NCBI RefSeq assembly: GCF_040954835.1
Contig: NC_090707.1
Span: forward strand, 20,726,570 to 20,790,569
Reading direction: 5' to 3'
From: Lepisosteus oculatus
Taxonomy: Eukaryota; Chordata; Actinopteri; Semionotiformes; Lepisosteidae
DNA: 64,000 nt
Under the pieces are notes generated by a model that made no database searches, had not been told where the DNA came from, and worked only from the letters and a program-made list of their open reading frames with translations. Shown piece after piece: positions 23,476 through 38,400 of the stretch. Position 1 is the first letter of the stretch. Every line of letters starts with the position of its first letter. The position numbers were made by a program, and so were the translations under genes.

Positions 23476-26400
23476 ATGGCACAGTCGGTAGCCTCCAGTT
23501 CTTCATCCAAATCTTTCCAAGCCAGCGGTGGTGAAAGGGATGACGAGGCTTACCTTGCCGGGTTAGCGGCCCAGAGAAACGCAAACGCCTTCTTTGAGAA
23601 ATATGACAGAAGAGACCTACAGGAGTTGCTGAGCTTGACGTCTTGCAGCTGGCTACTGTGCTGTGAAGACAACAACCTGCCTGCTGAGCTTCCTACCGGA
23701 ATCATAAAGCAAATGAAAAACTTCAGCTTCCCCAATGCAGTCATTCTTGCACCTGTTGACCCTCGGGTGTCTTTGGACTATAAAGACGTCCATCAGATTG
23801 TGAGGGAGCTTGTGATTGGTATCTACTGCTTCAACCAAATCCCGTTTCTCAGCCTTGAACCCAACTATGACCAAAGCACCTCATGTCAGCTGACCCCTGC
23901 CTACTATGACACAAAGGTGGGACAGATTCTGATCAGTGTTGATTACATGGTTAAAGCCCTTTGGCATGGAGCTCTCATTCCAAAGGAGAAACGAGTCAGG
24001 TTTTCTGAACTGTGGCGATCCAGCATGGACGTTGATGCCAGTGGAGTACCTCATACAAAGAAAGATATCTATGCAGAATTTCTTACTGCAGGTAAGAAGC
24101 ACCATTACAATAATTCTGTACACCATAATTATTAGCTTTAATGGATACTTTGTAATGGCTGCCCTCCTCACGTTGTTCTATCCTTATTGTCTTTATTCAA
24201 TTGTCAATTGTTCCTGCAAATACTGATTTTCTTTTTCTTCTGTCTGGCCCACTTTCTCTCTCCCTCCTTCAGTTATGTCCCAAAGACTTGTTTGCACTAC
24301 AACTCCTTAGTTTCTCTTTTTTTTCCATCTCTCTCGGTTGTGAAGCAATATTCCCAGGTGAATTTTCCAAGTTTGGGATAATAAGTCTTCTAATCTAATC
24401 TGCCTCTTTGGATGTCCCGTAGTTCAGATTTCAAAGTTCAGATTTCATATCCAAATGCTATAATAATAATGCAAATTACAAAGTCTGGATCTTAATGGCA
24501 CAAAGTCAGATTCATTAGAATCATTAGAATTACAGATTTTTACTCTGCTTTCTTATCTGGGACATTTTGGTTTATGGCTAATGAGATTTATTCACACAAA
24601 TACATATAATGACCAGTTTCTTCTAGCTTTATGTAATTTGTTTTATTGTTACTGGGAAAGGCAGACTCATTAGTAAAACACTTTCATTTTCTGTAAGTTA
24701 TTTCTCAGTCTTACTTTGATGCTAACTTGTTTTAGATTTTTATTTGAATTGTAATTCTGCTGGGTTCAGTGTACATGTATGGCCCCATATTTGGTGTACT
24801 GCATAAGCTAAACAAGAGTTGTCTAATCCTGATCCTGGAGGGCCAGTATATCTGCAGGTTTCCATTCTAACTCAGCTATTAATGAGCTAAATTAACTGGG
24901 TTTGACCAGTTTAACAATTTAACCTACTGTAGCTATTCAAGTGCTGTTAATTAAAGAGAACTAAAAAAAAACCTGCAGACATGCCAGTCCTCCAGAATCT
25001 GTTGCGACATGTTGAGCAAAAAAAGCCACAGTCTTAGATAAAGATCCTAGATAATCCATTTCTGTTGATCCAACACTGCATCAGTATTTTGGCCAGCAAA
25101 ATGTACATCACAGTGAGGCAGTGCTAGAGACCATGGGATATTGTTAACCTAACATAATTATTGCCAGCCCTGATCCTGGACAGCCAAATGCTTTGTGGCC
25201 TTAAATGATCGGTTTTGTTACACTGTGAACAATTTCATTTTCACAATTTAATCTGGCGATGTTTTTAGTTAGTCATTTAGAGATCACTACAAATGGAAAT
25301 GAGCACCTTACAGCTGTCAAGGATAATTTCATAAGGATTAAACAACAACTACTGCTGCTAATAATAATGCAATGGCAGCCATAGTGCACCGGTATACTCA
25401 CCACACATCAGGTATTAATGGGGAGGAGAACAGAGTGATGAAGCCAGTTCATAGATGGGGGATTATTAGGAAACCATGACTGGTAAAGGCCAATGAGAAA
25501 TTTGGTAAGGACACAAGGGTAACACCCCTACTCTTTCCAAGAAACACCCTGTGATTTTTAATGACCGTAGAGAGTCAGTTTTATGTCTCATCCAAAGGAG
25601 GGCACCTTTTTACAGTATAGTGTCCCCCTCACAATATATACAGTATAGGACCCACACAGATCACAGGGTGAGCGCCCCATACGCCAAATACCTCTTTGAG
25701 CAGCAACCTTAGTTTTTCCCAGGAGGCCTCTCAACCAGGTACTTTAGTGGGTGGCCAGTTACGAGTTGCAGGGTCATATGCTTAACTGGCTTCCTTGGTT
25801 AGTGGAGCAAGTAAACTTGCTAAATTGATGAAGATGTTGTAAGTGTTTCAGGACTTTATAAATTGATGAATTAATGGTGTCCTGTAGGACCTGGTGTAGT
25901 GTGGCTCTCTAGACCAGAGGTGGCTATCCCCTGCTTAACATGTTGAAGGTGTGTGGTGCATTTATTCTTTCACAACTGCAATTGTAAAAAAATGCAGTTT
26001 ATCTTTTTGCTAATGTGCTTTTCTTCATGAAAGTGTGGTGTTGCTTTTCACAATGGAGCTGTTTCCTCTTTGTCAGGTTTAATGGATATTTCAGAAGATG
26101 CTTCCTATCAAGGCATATATAGTGAAGTGATCAACGTGGACCCAACCTATGATCCCAATAGTCCTGAAGAGGAGAAACTCTTTTCACAGCATTCAGAAAG
26201 TATCCTTCTAAAGCTCTCTCCCTATCTCTGTTCTGTGAAACAGCATGAGAATCTGTTTGTGTTTGAAGGAACATACAACCTGTCGAATGTGGTGAGGCTT
26301 GCAGAGGATAAAGTGGATCTCTCCACCTATCAAAGGCTCGAGCAGAGACTGAGGCTTCATGAAAGACTCGTTGGAAATTGCTTGGAAAGGAAAATGGAGA

Positions 26401-29400
26401 TGCGTAAAAACATGGCTTATCTAAAGCTAATTGCTTTCTTAGTGCCTTTTCTTATTGGATTGAAGAAAAAAATGAAGATCCCTGATCTAGCTAAGTTGCT
26501 TCCTTCTTTTTCTGGTAAGTGCTTCTGGTTCCATTGTCTCTCGTCGCGTAGGTGATGCATACATGCGTACAACAGTTTGCAATCTTGCCCCCTGGGGGAG
26601 AATGTTGTAAAGATCCATGGAAAACAGTTAACTTCTAGACACACTTTCAGATATTCCAGACTTGCAGAATGTTTCTTCATGTGCTTTATGATTAGATTAG
26701 AAAATCAAACATAATAAAATAAAAAAAATGTTACCTCAAAGAAAGAGGTTGATATATTAATATACGTTTATAAGACGATCAGTTTCATTTTTAACTGAGC
26801 AGTTCACTTGTTCTTAGATGATAAACTGAAGACAGAAAGAGAATTGCCTCCACTCCTGCTGGGTCCTGACTTTACCTGTAAGCACTTCAAGTACAAGCAG
26901 AACGAGTACTTTCACCTCCATGGCAGTATAGAGTTTGATATTGGAACCCCTGGTGTGGAGGACATTCCTAGTGAGATAAAGGTGAGCAAAGTGCTTAAAT
27001 TCACAGTGTTTAAGAGTTGTCCTTGATTGCTTTTTCAGTCGAGCAATGCTTATTTTATTTGCACAAAATATTGTTTTTACAGTAGTTCAGTTGCTTTTGC
27101 TTCTTTCTTTACAATAGGATGCATTTGAAGATCTACAGAGCTCTGCATCTGATCATTTAAGTGGATTGCTTGCTCACGGCGTGCCTTACAGAGAACATTA
27201 CCCCTTGCCCGTAAGGCAATTTGAAGGAAGAAGGCAAGCATAAGTATTAAGAACAAATCAGTTAAAAAATACTTTATGTGATGGCCACTTGCATTGTATG
27301 GGATTACCCTGAAATGTTCTTTTCATTGCAGCTATTATGTAATTTCCATTGAGATTGGGATGTTGTATCAGCAGTTAGGCAGGATTCAGTGGTGGGAGGC
27401 CATGAATGATTCCATCAAAGCTCTAAAGGCCAAAAGACTGCCATTGAATGACACCCAGCTGCATGAACAATTCAAGAAAACATTTGGCTACAAAAAAGCC
27501 ATTAAATGCAAGGTAGACATCTGCATTTTCATACTGTGTTATACTCCGTGTGACAGTTCATTAGGATTGAGTCTTAGGCATTTTTATTACAGATTTTAAA
27601 TTGTGGATCATTTATTTTACAAGTATGTGGGAAATATGTTCAATGACCAACTTCTAAGCTTGTGAACGAAACTATTACGTTAAAATCAGAATGGCGTATT
27701 GTAAAATATTATTTTTTTTCATGACATAGTTCCAGACATATTAAAGTGTTAGAAGATGACATTTTAAAATTATTTTAAAATAAAAAATATGCAAACGGAG
27801 AAATGAACCAAGAGCATTCCAGACACCCTGGGACTGCCTCAGCCTGTAAAACTGAAGCCGTTTTGAAAATAGCAAATGTGAGTTCAGTAATTGTTTTACA
27901 GACACTAAATATTCTATTTAATCTTGTTGCGACCGGGCACTGCTTCAGAGTTTACCGCTTGGTCTGAAAGCTGCTGCAGAGAGGGGTCTTGTTGCTGTGT
28001 TTCAAACCCTGTGCCGCCGCAACCCTGTGTCCCGACTGAGGTTCCTGGACGAGCAGGGCTACTCCCTTCTGCACCACGCCGCCCTGCACAACCAGGCGCC
28101 CATCATCTGCCAGCTGGCCATGGCAGGACTCAGCCTCAACCAGAGGCGAAGTGATCGGTTCATTCGGGCAGGTCAGTGTACCCCCTCTGCATACCCACGT
28201 TCTCTCATGCAAACAGGTACATCTCTGCCAATGCGCACTCACCCAGAGTCAGGCAGAACAAATCTGGGAATCTGGTTTTATCTGTCTTATCTTAAAAACA
28301 TATATAATGGTAATCTGGTTTTATCTATCTTATCTTAAAAAATATTTTTTAAAAAATAATTTGTCCTATTTATGAGAAAATATGCAGTGATATCTGTGTG
28401 TGGTTGTTTTTTGTGTTTCTTATCAAACAATTGTATTTTTTTTTGTATGGCCCTCCATACCTGCTGACATAGTATAAATAGTTCATTTTATATATACAAT
28501 GTAACAGAAATGTATGATGAAGGCAAATGTTTATTCTGCTGTTTTGGTTATGTTCTGCTTGTAAATCCTTTCATCACTAAATAAAAAGTTTTTAAAGATC
28601 ATTTGTCCTTATAGCAATACCTATTGTCTCTTGACCTACTGAAAACAATAGTGCAGTTTTTAAATAAGATGAGTGTTACACCCCTGTAATTAAATATTTT
28701 AATTGTTTCTTATTTGTCTTCTTCTTCTTCTTCTTCTTCTTCTTTTTCACAGCCTTAGTCCCAGACTGTCCTGGGGTCAGCTGCTTTGGTTGCTCTTCTC
28801 CATTTGTCTCTGTCGAGCACATCTTCCTCACTCACTTCACATACCTCCATATCTTTTCTCACACAATCTATCCATCTCTTTCTAGGCCTGCCTCTTCCTC
28901 TGTTACCTTCCACCTCAAATTCCATTACCCTCTTTGTTACTTCCTCAACGTCCCTCCTCATGATATGTCCATACCACCGTAACCTCGCCTCTCGCATCTT
29001 CTCAACCACATCCACCACCCTACATCGTCTACGGATTTCTTCATTTCTGATCTTATCCTTCATTGAAATCTGCAGAATCCATCTCAACATCCTCATTTCA
29101 GTTCTTCTCATCAAGTTCTCTTCCCTCTTTCCAACTGCCAAGCATTCAGCTCCATATAGTAGTACAGTATAATTGTTTCTTATTTGTCTTTTTAGTAAAA
29201 TCACTGACTATTGGAGAACCCTTAAGGGAGAGAACAGGTTAGTTTTCACAATTAATTTTTATAAACATAGTTTTCTTTCTATGTTTCACTGATTTGCCAT
29301 TATCCAGGATGGCACAGTGACATAGTGGTTAGCATTGCTGCTTTATAGTGTTGGGGCCCAGGGTTCAATTTCAGTCCTGGAGTTTGTACAGTATGTCCTC

Positions 29401-32400
29401 CCTGTATTGTGTGGGTTTCCTCTGGGAGATCTGGTTTCCTTCTACAGTCCAAGAGACAAACTGGTAGGCTAAATGGCATCTAGGAAAATTGGCGATTTGA
29501 GTGTGTGTCTGTGTTTGTGTCTTCCCTACGATAGACAGGCATCCCATCCAGTGTCCTGCTTTGTGCTTGTTTCCTGCTGGGATAAGCTCTGCCTACCCTG
29601 CAACTGAACAGAAGTAATAGTTAGAAAATTGATGGATTGACTCATTTTGACTAGTATTGTTGACAATTGGACAGCCCATAGGGAAAATTCATATTTAACA
29701 ATCCTGACAGCTTTTGAGTCTCCATGTTGAAGAGAACCTGAAGTGAACTCATAATCCTCTGAAAAAATGAATAGTCGTTAGACTGCATTTCTTAGTATTT
29801 TTGTGTGTTTTTTAGGTCCCACTCCTCTGCATTTGGCTGCACAATGCGGTTCTCTGGATGCACTAAACTGCCTACTGGCTCTTCAGGCAGATTATAAACT
29901 GGTGGACAGGAGGGGTTGGGCTGCAGTTCATTTTGCGGCCTTCTATGGCAATGTTACTTGTGTCCAAGCTCTGTACAGAAAAGACCCTGCAGTTTTGGAG
30001 CTAGAGACCACCGCTGAGTAAGTTTATTATAAGACCATATGTGAGTCTGTGGGCATCTGAATGATTTTGTTGGGTCTAAATATGCAACAGCTTAACTTCT
30101 ATTACACATGAAAAGATAAATATAGTGTAGTGACATTTATTATAAACAATCTTTCTCTACACGAAGTTTAGCTTTTGTGAAAAAGGAAAAATGAGAAGAA
30201 ATTAAATTGATAATGGGAAGTCTTATATTTGCATCCTTAAAAGTTGAAGGTAACAGTTGACAGCTCTGCTATGTTATGTTATGTTATGTTCTGAGAGTGT
30301 GAATGAGTGCACCAGACGTGCACCAGGGGCAGGACAATTAAAGATGGCTGACATGAATCCTGGAAGTGCATTTGTAGTATAGCTCTGCAGCCATGTAGAG
30401 GGTTAAACAACTGTCTAGTGTGGATGGGCTGGGCAAACCCTGTTTGTAAATCAAACGGCAGTGAATTACAGACAATATTGTATTGTCTGTAATGACTGTT
30501 ATTTTATTTATTTTTAGCCGTGCATTGGTGGTAGGCTTTTCAGTAGATCCAGAAAGTAATCACTCTCGAATGTAATTGCGGCTTCAGCTGCTGAAACGAC
30601 ATTCCGTTATGTTTGCCAGGTATCGTTGTACCCCTCTGCTGCTGGTGGCCACATCAGGGTCAGTGGAAGCTCTGAACTATCTCCTGTCCATTGGGGCTAA
30701 CTGGAAGAGGAAAGACAGCCAGGGAAATAATGTGGTCCAGCTGGCAGCATTGTATTTTCACACAGAAAGCCTTCGGCATCTCATTGAACTGAACTTAGAG
30801 GAGCTTCCAGTCTGGAAACTTCTTGTGGGTATGCAGAACTTCTAAATCAAAGTGGCGTGGAATGGAATGGGAATACTGATTTATTACGTTTTGCTAAGCT
30901 TGTCAGTTTTAGTATTTTCAGGTTGTTTTCCAGGTTATTGATCTCTTTCAGGTGTGTTTCCCTTTTATCCAAGGCAGGTGCCCTTTGAATGCTGGGTAAT
31001 TCAAAACTCGCAAGACAGTTATAGAATTGTAGAGGAAAAGTAGCACATGCTGCGACACGCACATTAGCACCTGCACAGAAGACAAGATTCAAAGAACCCT
31101 GGCAAAAGAGTGACACTAGATATAGTGAGCATTGAAAAACCTATCACTCTGTTTAATTGTTTAAGTTTTAGAAACTATTAGACCCTAATTTTGAAACATA
31201 AGAAAGGTTACAAAAGAGAGGAGACTGTTCGGATCATCAAGCCCATTTGATAGTTAATAGTTAACTTTTCCATGCAGCTACAAGCCTTTGGGTAAGGACG
31301 TGCCACTTGTTCATGCTTGAAAATGCATTCCCACATAGCTTCTCCACTTTTTCTGTCTGGTTGCAGATGTACAACTTGTATTACTTCCAGTAGTGGCCAC
31401 TGAGTTTCACAGTGGATTCTATATCGATCAACCCTGTTGATGACAAATATTAATCAGCATGTTGAATTTACCTGTCATGTCTATTCAGTTGTTGTAGTTT
31501 TAGGTGATATGTGTCTTTGTGTTCAGTTGAGATCAGCAATTGTGGTTCTTTATTCTGAACACTTTAAAACTATATTTTACTGGTGAGGTATCTTTTAATT
31601 CTTGTGAACTGAAAAGATTAATTCAAGCAGGTAACAAATAAATAGCTACTTCATATGTGTTAGACATTACTGTGTTCTAAAAAGATTTAAATGACAACTA
31701 ACTCTTAAGTAAACTGCTACTCAGTTTTTCGCCATGAATTTAAAATCTGCTGAGTGCTGTATAATATTAAAGACGTGTCTAATTTTCTAAATATAACTCT
31801 TGCCCTTTGCAGGCTATAATTACCCGTTTTATACTTTATGTTTATATTGTTACTAGTATTACTAGATATGAGCTAAACTTGAAACATTATTTTTAATAGC
31901 ATTGTCTCAGCATTGTATCTCTTCCAAAGATTCCATAGTGTAGTGTGATATAGTAAACCCCAATGGAATTCACAGTAAGGATAACTTTTGTGGCTGCTGT
32001 TAGAGATGCTGCAGAGTGAGGAATACGCTAAGAAGGAGATGGCTGCCAGGTGTCTGGAGGTCCTCTGTGTTGCCACAGACTCATTCTGGAAGGACATTAT
32101 GGATGCAGGTGACAACACAGTGAAATTGCAAGCATCTGTCCCAGTGTAGTGATCTTGAATGCACTGTGTGTTACAGAATCACATTTACACTCTTGGAAAT
32201 ATTCTACAAATAGATTTGCAAACACAGGATGACAAAGCCTTTATTTGAAACAAAATATACATTTAGTTCTGTAGAGGGGCGGGGGGGGGGATTCCAAACT
32301 ATTTGATTGTCAGACAAAGCATGAAAATAAACTTAATACTATTTTGCCTCCCATTTAAGATCACCAAACTGACATGGGGAGCATGAAAATGAATAAAGAG

Positions 32401-35400
32401 ATACAAATGACACACGAATGATGTTTTGGACCCCACAAATTCTTCATAGACCTATACTTGTGATAACGGAGTCTTACAGATTTTAATTAGTGTTTACCTC
32501 CTCACCACCTTATCATGGATGCGGTGATAGGATCTAGTTCAAAAGAGCAAGGCAAATCAGTTTTGTGGAGCTTTCCTGCTGTCTGTCAAATATGTCCTTA
32601 GCACTTTCTTACACAGACAAGGTAGAGCTACAGTATGCTCCACCTCGCAGTCCTGTGTTTCACAGTATTGCCATTGTGCCATTTGCCACCAGGGGGCATC
32701 CCCGCTCTGATGGCCTTGCTGTGCAGTGGGCGGCAGACCCTCCAGTGTGTGGCGGCAGCTGTGGTGTGCAACATGTCTGAGAGGGAGGCAGTGAGCAGAG
32801 GCCTGGTGGAGTGCGGGGCAGTGCCCGTGTTGGTGCAGCTCCTGCACAGTCCACTGCCAGAGCTCCAGTCTCGCTGTACCGTCATCCTGGCGGACCTGGC
32901 CTTGTGCAGCAGCGAATACCAGGCCCTCATTGCACAGCTGGTGAGCCTCAGGACCGCTAGAACTGTCTTCGGTGCAGCTCTGAAGTAGCCTTAGTGAAAA
33001 GGGAAATGGAGTGGAGGAAGGGATCCAGTCAGGAAAAAGTTTCAAACCAGTGAGCACAAAGCGTGATGTTCATACGCAGATAGGCAGAAGTGGGCGAGAT
33101 TAGGGTTCGACCTCCTGAACGTCTGGTTACAACTCCATTTTTACTATTTATTTTTCTCTAATTAGGAAAATAAACCATACCATTAAACTGCTATTGATGC
33201 CTCTAATAATATGAATGATAAATTTAATACCATTGACAGACACCCTCTATATTTTGTAGTTTTTTTTTCTGAATAATGTACTAAAGGTGAATACGTTTCA
33301 GATTCAGGGTGCCAGTACCAAGTTCTCAAATATTTACCAGTATTTAGCTGAAGGAACATTTTGACTGAACTAAAAGAGTTTCCCTAGGGAGAAGTTTTGT
33401 TTGGAACAGGGTTAAGTTATGTGCTGGTCCTCTCCCAGGGTGGGATTGTCCCCGTGGTGCAGCTTCTGGGATCAGACCTCGAGGACGTGCTGATCAGCGT
33501 GGTGAACTGTGTCCGAGCCCTGTGTCTCCACAGCACAGCTAATCAGAGTGCAGTGGTAAAAGAGGGAGGGATTCCACCACTTGTGGAGTTCTTGACTATT
33601 AAATCAGGTAATGACTGATTCTGCGTGCGTGTATTTTAGCTCTTGTCTTCAAATGATACTGTAGGTAGTATCGGTATCTCAAACCTTACTTTACCTGGCC
33701 CTTGATCTAATGTTAAGTGTGCAAAATAATATCCTGATTAGCCGCAGAGCAGGTTTCTTGATGGCTTCAAGAGAATAACTTTGTTAACAGGCAATCACAG
33801 CTCAGTTATACAATCCATTATCTTTTTTTCGTTGGCTCGGTTTATTTGAACATGGTTTAATGCATGTGAAAACACCCCATACAGATACACGGTGACAAAA
33901 GATCAAATTAGTGGAATATGCACACGATGTTTAGATTGCATTTTTCTCAGTTACCTGAAAGCGATACTTTTTACATTCCTCCTCTCAATTTCTTTACACA
34001 GTTATTTAGTATGTCCATTTGAGCATGGAATCAGGCTGCATAAACAGTATAGTAAAATATTTTTCTGAACTTAAGCTTGAGCTTAAGGAACTTAATTATA
34101 CAATTTCCACTGCAGAATTTGTATAACTAAATGTGAATATATACCAAATATGATATAGACTTGGGTGTCACAGTAGCATGGTGGTTTACACAGCTACCTC
34201 ACTGTTTTTGATTCCAGCCTACTTCCTTTAGTTTAATTGGCATCTGTCATTGCACCCTGTGTATGTATAATGCCATGGATTGGTCCAGGATGTAGTCTAA
34301 CCTTGTGCTCTATGCCTGTTGGCATAGGGTGCAGCTCCAAAATCCGCTTTCAGAACAAACAGAAATGGAGTTTGAATAGGTCATTTATAGTATTTTAAAC
34401 CAAACAGCCTTCGAGGAGGACGAAAAAACAAGACAGCGTACTGAGCACTTTGGGGTTTGTTGGCTCTATGGTTGCATTTCAGCTTGAGATGTTTTGGAAG
34501 TGCAGCCCTTGTTTGGAAGTCGTCATTTTTTAAGAATAAATTCTAAAATGAGTATGATGTTCCACCTCCTAAGCCCACTGCAGGCTGTTTTGGGTTTCAG
34601 ATGTGCTGCAGGCTGCTTCTTCTGCCGCCCTGGCCGAGCTGGCCAGAGGCCACAGGCAGAACCAGGATGCCATCTGCGCGGCAGGAGCCATCGGGCCTCT
34701 TGTCAACATCATCCGTGGACGGAAAATGGCAGTGCAGGTGAAAGCAGCCGTGGCTTTGGAGGCTTTGGCTGACCACAATGCTGCCATCCAGGCTGAGTTT
34801 CTCAAGAAGTCAGTCTCGAAACACCTTCTACGCCTTTTAAAGGTAAGTATTTAAAAGCTATTTTGACACGGTGTCATATATGAAGATTGGTTTGGTGGCA
34901 GGTAGATCTATAGGCTGTCTGCATCTGTAGACACAGTGCTTTCATTCATAACGTACCTTGAAGGCAACGAAAACTCAGCTTTCATTCTGGGTACGTCCTA
35001 TACATGTGCAGTAACAACATTAATAATAATAATAATCCCTTTCACATTGGTGGTAGTTTTGTTAAATTCAGGCAGTTAGTATGTTAAGGACTGTAAAGGT
35101 TTTGCTATCAGCCAATAGCAAATTTCATAGAAACAAAAGAATATGTATTTGCATTTTAAATTAACTTCTGTGCTGTGTTCAGGTTTTTCAGCTGGAGGTG
35201 AGGGAACAGGGAGCAGTGTCTATATGGGCTTTGGCAGGACAGACTCTAAAACAGCAGAAAATGATTGCAGATCTGATTGGATATCATTTTATTTTAGACC
35301 TCCTTTATTCTTCATCTGACAAAATGCAGTTCGTTGGTAAGTTAATGCTTGAAATCATGATATTTTCACGTTGTTTTTATGCAGTTCAATTACAATGCAG

Positions 35401-38400
35401 TATCAGTCTATTCAGTAATAATGTTTTGTTTTTTTTACTGAAGACATCTGTCCTAATTGAACAGTAGTTTTAGAGTGGACAGCTGATGGCTGGTCAGTTC
35501 TGTATTGGAAGAAGAAAAACAGGCATCTTGGACATAAGAAACTAGTCTTAGTTTCTTTTAAAAATGACAATACCAGCATCTTGCAGCACAGGCCCAACAG
35601 CTTTGAAATTGTTTAATGTATGCACTGACCTCCAAAACCAAGTCCTCAAAATCAAGAGTATATCCTTCATGCATCATTGGCAGCCAAACCCAGCCCATGG
35701 AACATCAATCTCACAAATACAGTAATTTTCTTCCCCTTCCAATCTGAACTCTTAACAACCCATTCCCAAAGTTATCAAACAAATCTTTGTTTGAACCCTT
35801 TTTAATTATTCAAAACCCCTTTAATTTAATTATCCTATACATTACGGAGCGAGCTTGTTCACAGTTCCCTTAACTGCCCACTGTCTCCCATCTACACCAG
35901 ACACTTTATACTAAATTAGCCTGCCAATACATGCCCAACAGCATGCATGTACATGGCCATGTCAAGCACATTATGTTTGTCCAGCAGTCTCATTTACTGC
36001 CTCTCTTACGGACAGTTAACCATTATTTAAATTGGCAAGCCAGGAAGATGCCTGGCCAAATGTTTCAGGGAATATATTGAAGCCATTAGGATCAAAGATC
36101 TTCCCAGGCCAATAGTTTCCCATTTTACCTATGCACCCCTTCTGCATGTACAGTATCAATTCCAAGACTCCTATACCAAAAAGATATCAGAAGTAAAAAA
36201 TATCCTTAAACTTGGTTCACAAATTCCCTCCAGCAGTCAACGATCGAAAAACTTCTATTTAAATTCCCTCCATTAAATTAAAATTACTGCCTTCCGTAAT
36301 TTCCCTGGAATGTATGAGCCAATTTCCATTTCTTTTATACCCTGTTCATCTCCCCCTGTTCCTTCCCGTGTTTTCTTTCTGTGCTCTATCTACCCCACTC
36401 CACCTCTTTATCTCATATTTCTGCTCTCTCCCTCATTCCCCCACTTGTGAGGCATTATTTGCAGCAAAAGCTGTTTACTAACATAGTGTCTGTGTTTACA
36501 GTATTGTAGATAGAACAAGATTGCTCTACAGGCATTTATTTTCAGTTTTATAGCTGGACATGTTAAATAGACGTGGCTACCTCTATACATGCAGTACTTT
36601 TAAATGTCATAGTAAGAACGTTATATTTATACTTTATACTTTTGACATGAATTGAAAATTATGAACTAAAATGTTCACATTGCTTGTTTAATGAGTGACA
36701 GGGCAATCTTCGCTGTTGTAGAAAAGTTATATTTAATTTGGAAACTCAGTTTAGCAGGCTACTCCTGGGACTAATAAGATGATGCACGGAAGACCTGCTG
36801 TGGTGAAATGTGTTGCTGTAATTCATGGTTAGCTATGTTAACCTAATTTATTATACTGTGGAAAAGGGCACCCTGCTGTTGGACTCCTTTCTGCCACTAG
36901 AAGTGTATTCCAGGTGGAGAAAGGAAGGCTGGCGAGCTTTTTCTCGAGTGTGGTTGCAGTGATCTGCTAGACTCATTATAAAATAAGGCATGCAGTCTGG
37001 AATGCTGGCCTCCACTGGGATTCCAACCACATACCTTCCTTTCCTTACAAGAGATACGACCTGACATCCTGAAGTGTTCTTACAAAGCTGTGTTTTTTTA
37101 GAAGGCTGACACTACGGCCAGCCTGATGTGTTCCGATAAGCCTGCCCAGGAACATGTCAGAGACCTCCATCCACACCAGGCCGCACCTGTCTCTCCAGTC
37201 AACACCCTGCGCCTCAGCAGGAGTGTATGTCTGCAAGGCGCACTCATCCGAAACGAGACCGCAACCTTGTTTTAAGTGACAAAACTTTAATGAGATGGTT
37301 TGGTATTAGGTTGCCAGGCAGTGATTGCGTTGAGCCGGGACAGCAGAGCACACCAGAATGGGATCTGCGACGAGAATGGAGTGTCTCCTCTGGTGCGGCT
37401 GTTGCGGAACCCCAGAACCACAGAATGCACCCTCCTGAGTGTCATTCAGGCCCTGGGCACCATGTGCATCGGTGTGTACAACGTCCAGCCAAGCGTTCCA
37501 GGAATTTTATGAATCTAACTAAAAAATGATCCATTTTCGATGGTAAAATGATGTATTTGATTGTTTTATTTAATTTTATTGGTTAATCTTTTTTTGTGTG
37601 TGTGTGTGGGGGGTTGTTTCAGGAGTAGCACATACAAACAACCCTTACAGTCAGAAGACAATTGCAGAGGAGAAAGCCATTCCCATCCTGACTGAATTAT
37701 TGAAACAACACAGATCTCTTCAAGTCAAGGTAATACCTGCAGTAATAATGGTATGTGTCAGGGGACATCAAAGGTTTGCAGTTTTAACATAGAATATCCA
37801 TCATTGTATTTAAACAGATATGAAAAGAATGTGAAGAAACGTATTTCTTGAGCAGTAAAAAAACATAAAACCAGGAATGGCGGTAATATTTCAGAATCCT
37901 GATCTGTGTAGATTTTTCTGTTGCATTGATCACTTTTGATTCTGTCAGAATGGACATCTCTAAAAAAGGTTTGGGTGAGAGGATAAACCCCTCAAAAATG
38001 GCCAACAAATGTAAATATGAGCAAGACCATTTTCCCATTATCCAACATATTATATTCCCCACACCACCCACAACTGTTCTGCAGTCCTTGTGCTGACTCC
38101 ATGCAATGGAGATGATCCCAAACCCTTATCCTCATGGCCTGGTTGTCTTTTCCTCAGCCAAGCATGAAACTCGGACTGCTCAACCGGCAGAAATACTTCA
38201 TGCTGTGGGTGCAATCAAAAGCTGAGTTTAATTACAAAATCCAAAAACCAAGGATTGTTACTTAGTCTTTAAATATGGGTTGGCCTTTTTGGTAAGTGGT
38301 CCAAAAAAGAGATGAAGATGTTTGGAAGTAAATAAATCTGATAGAGGATTTCCTAGTCAAGAGAACTGTGCCTCATGATTTGTTTCAGGTCCGGGTGGCT

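Noticed and set aside
23881-24171. Antisense frame opposite ANKAR exon 1
   Set aside because: Shadow frame; the plus strand encodes conserved ANKAR sequence.
28721-28745. (TTC)n tract as an independent microsatellite
   Set aside because: It is the 3' tail of the minus-strand LINE, directly inside its target duplication.
32557-33057. 166-codon minus-strand frame over ANKAR exon 10
   Set aside because: A shadow of the GC-rich armadillo exon on the other strand; the plus-strand reading is in phase with both neighbours.
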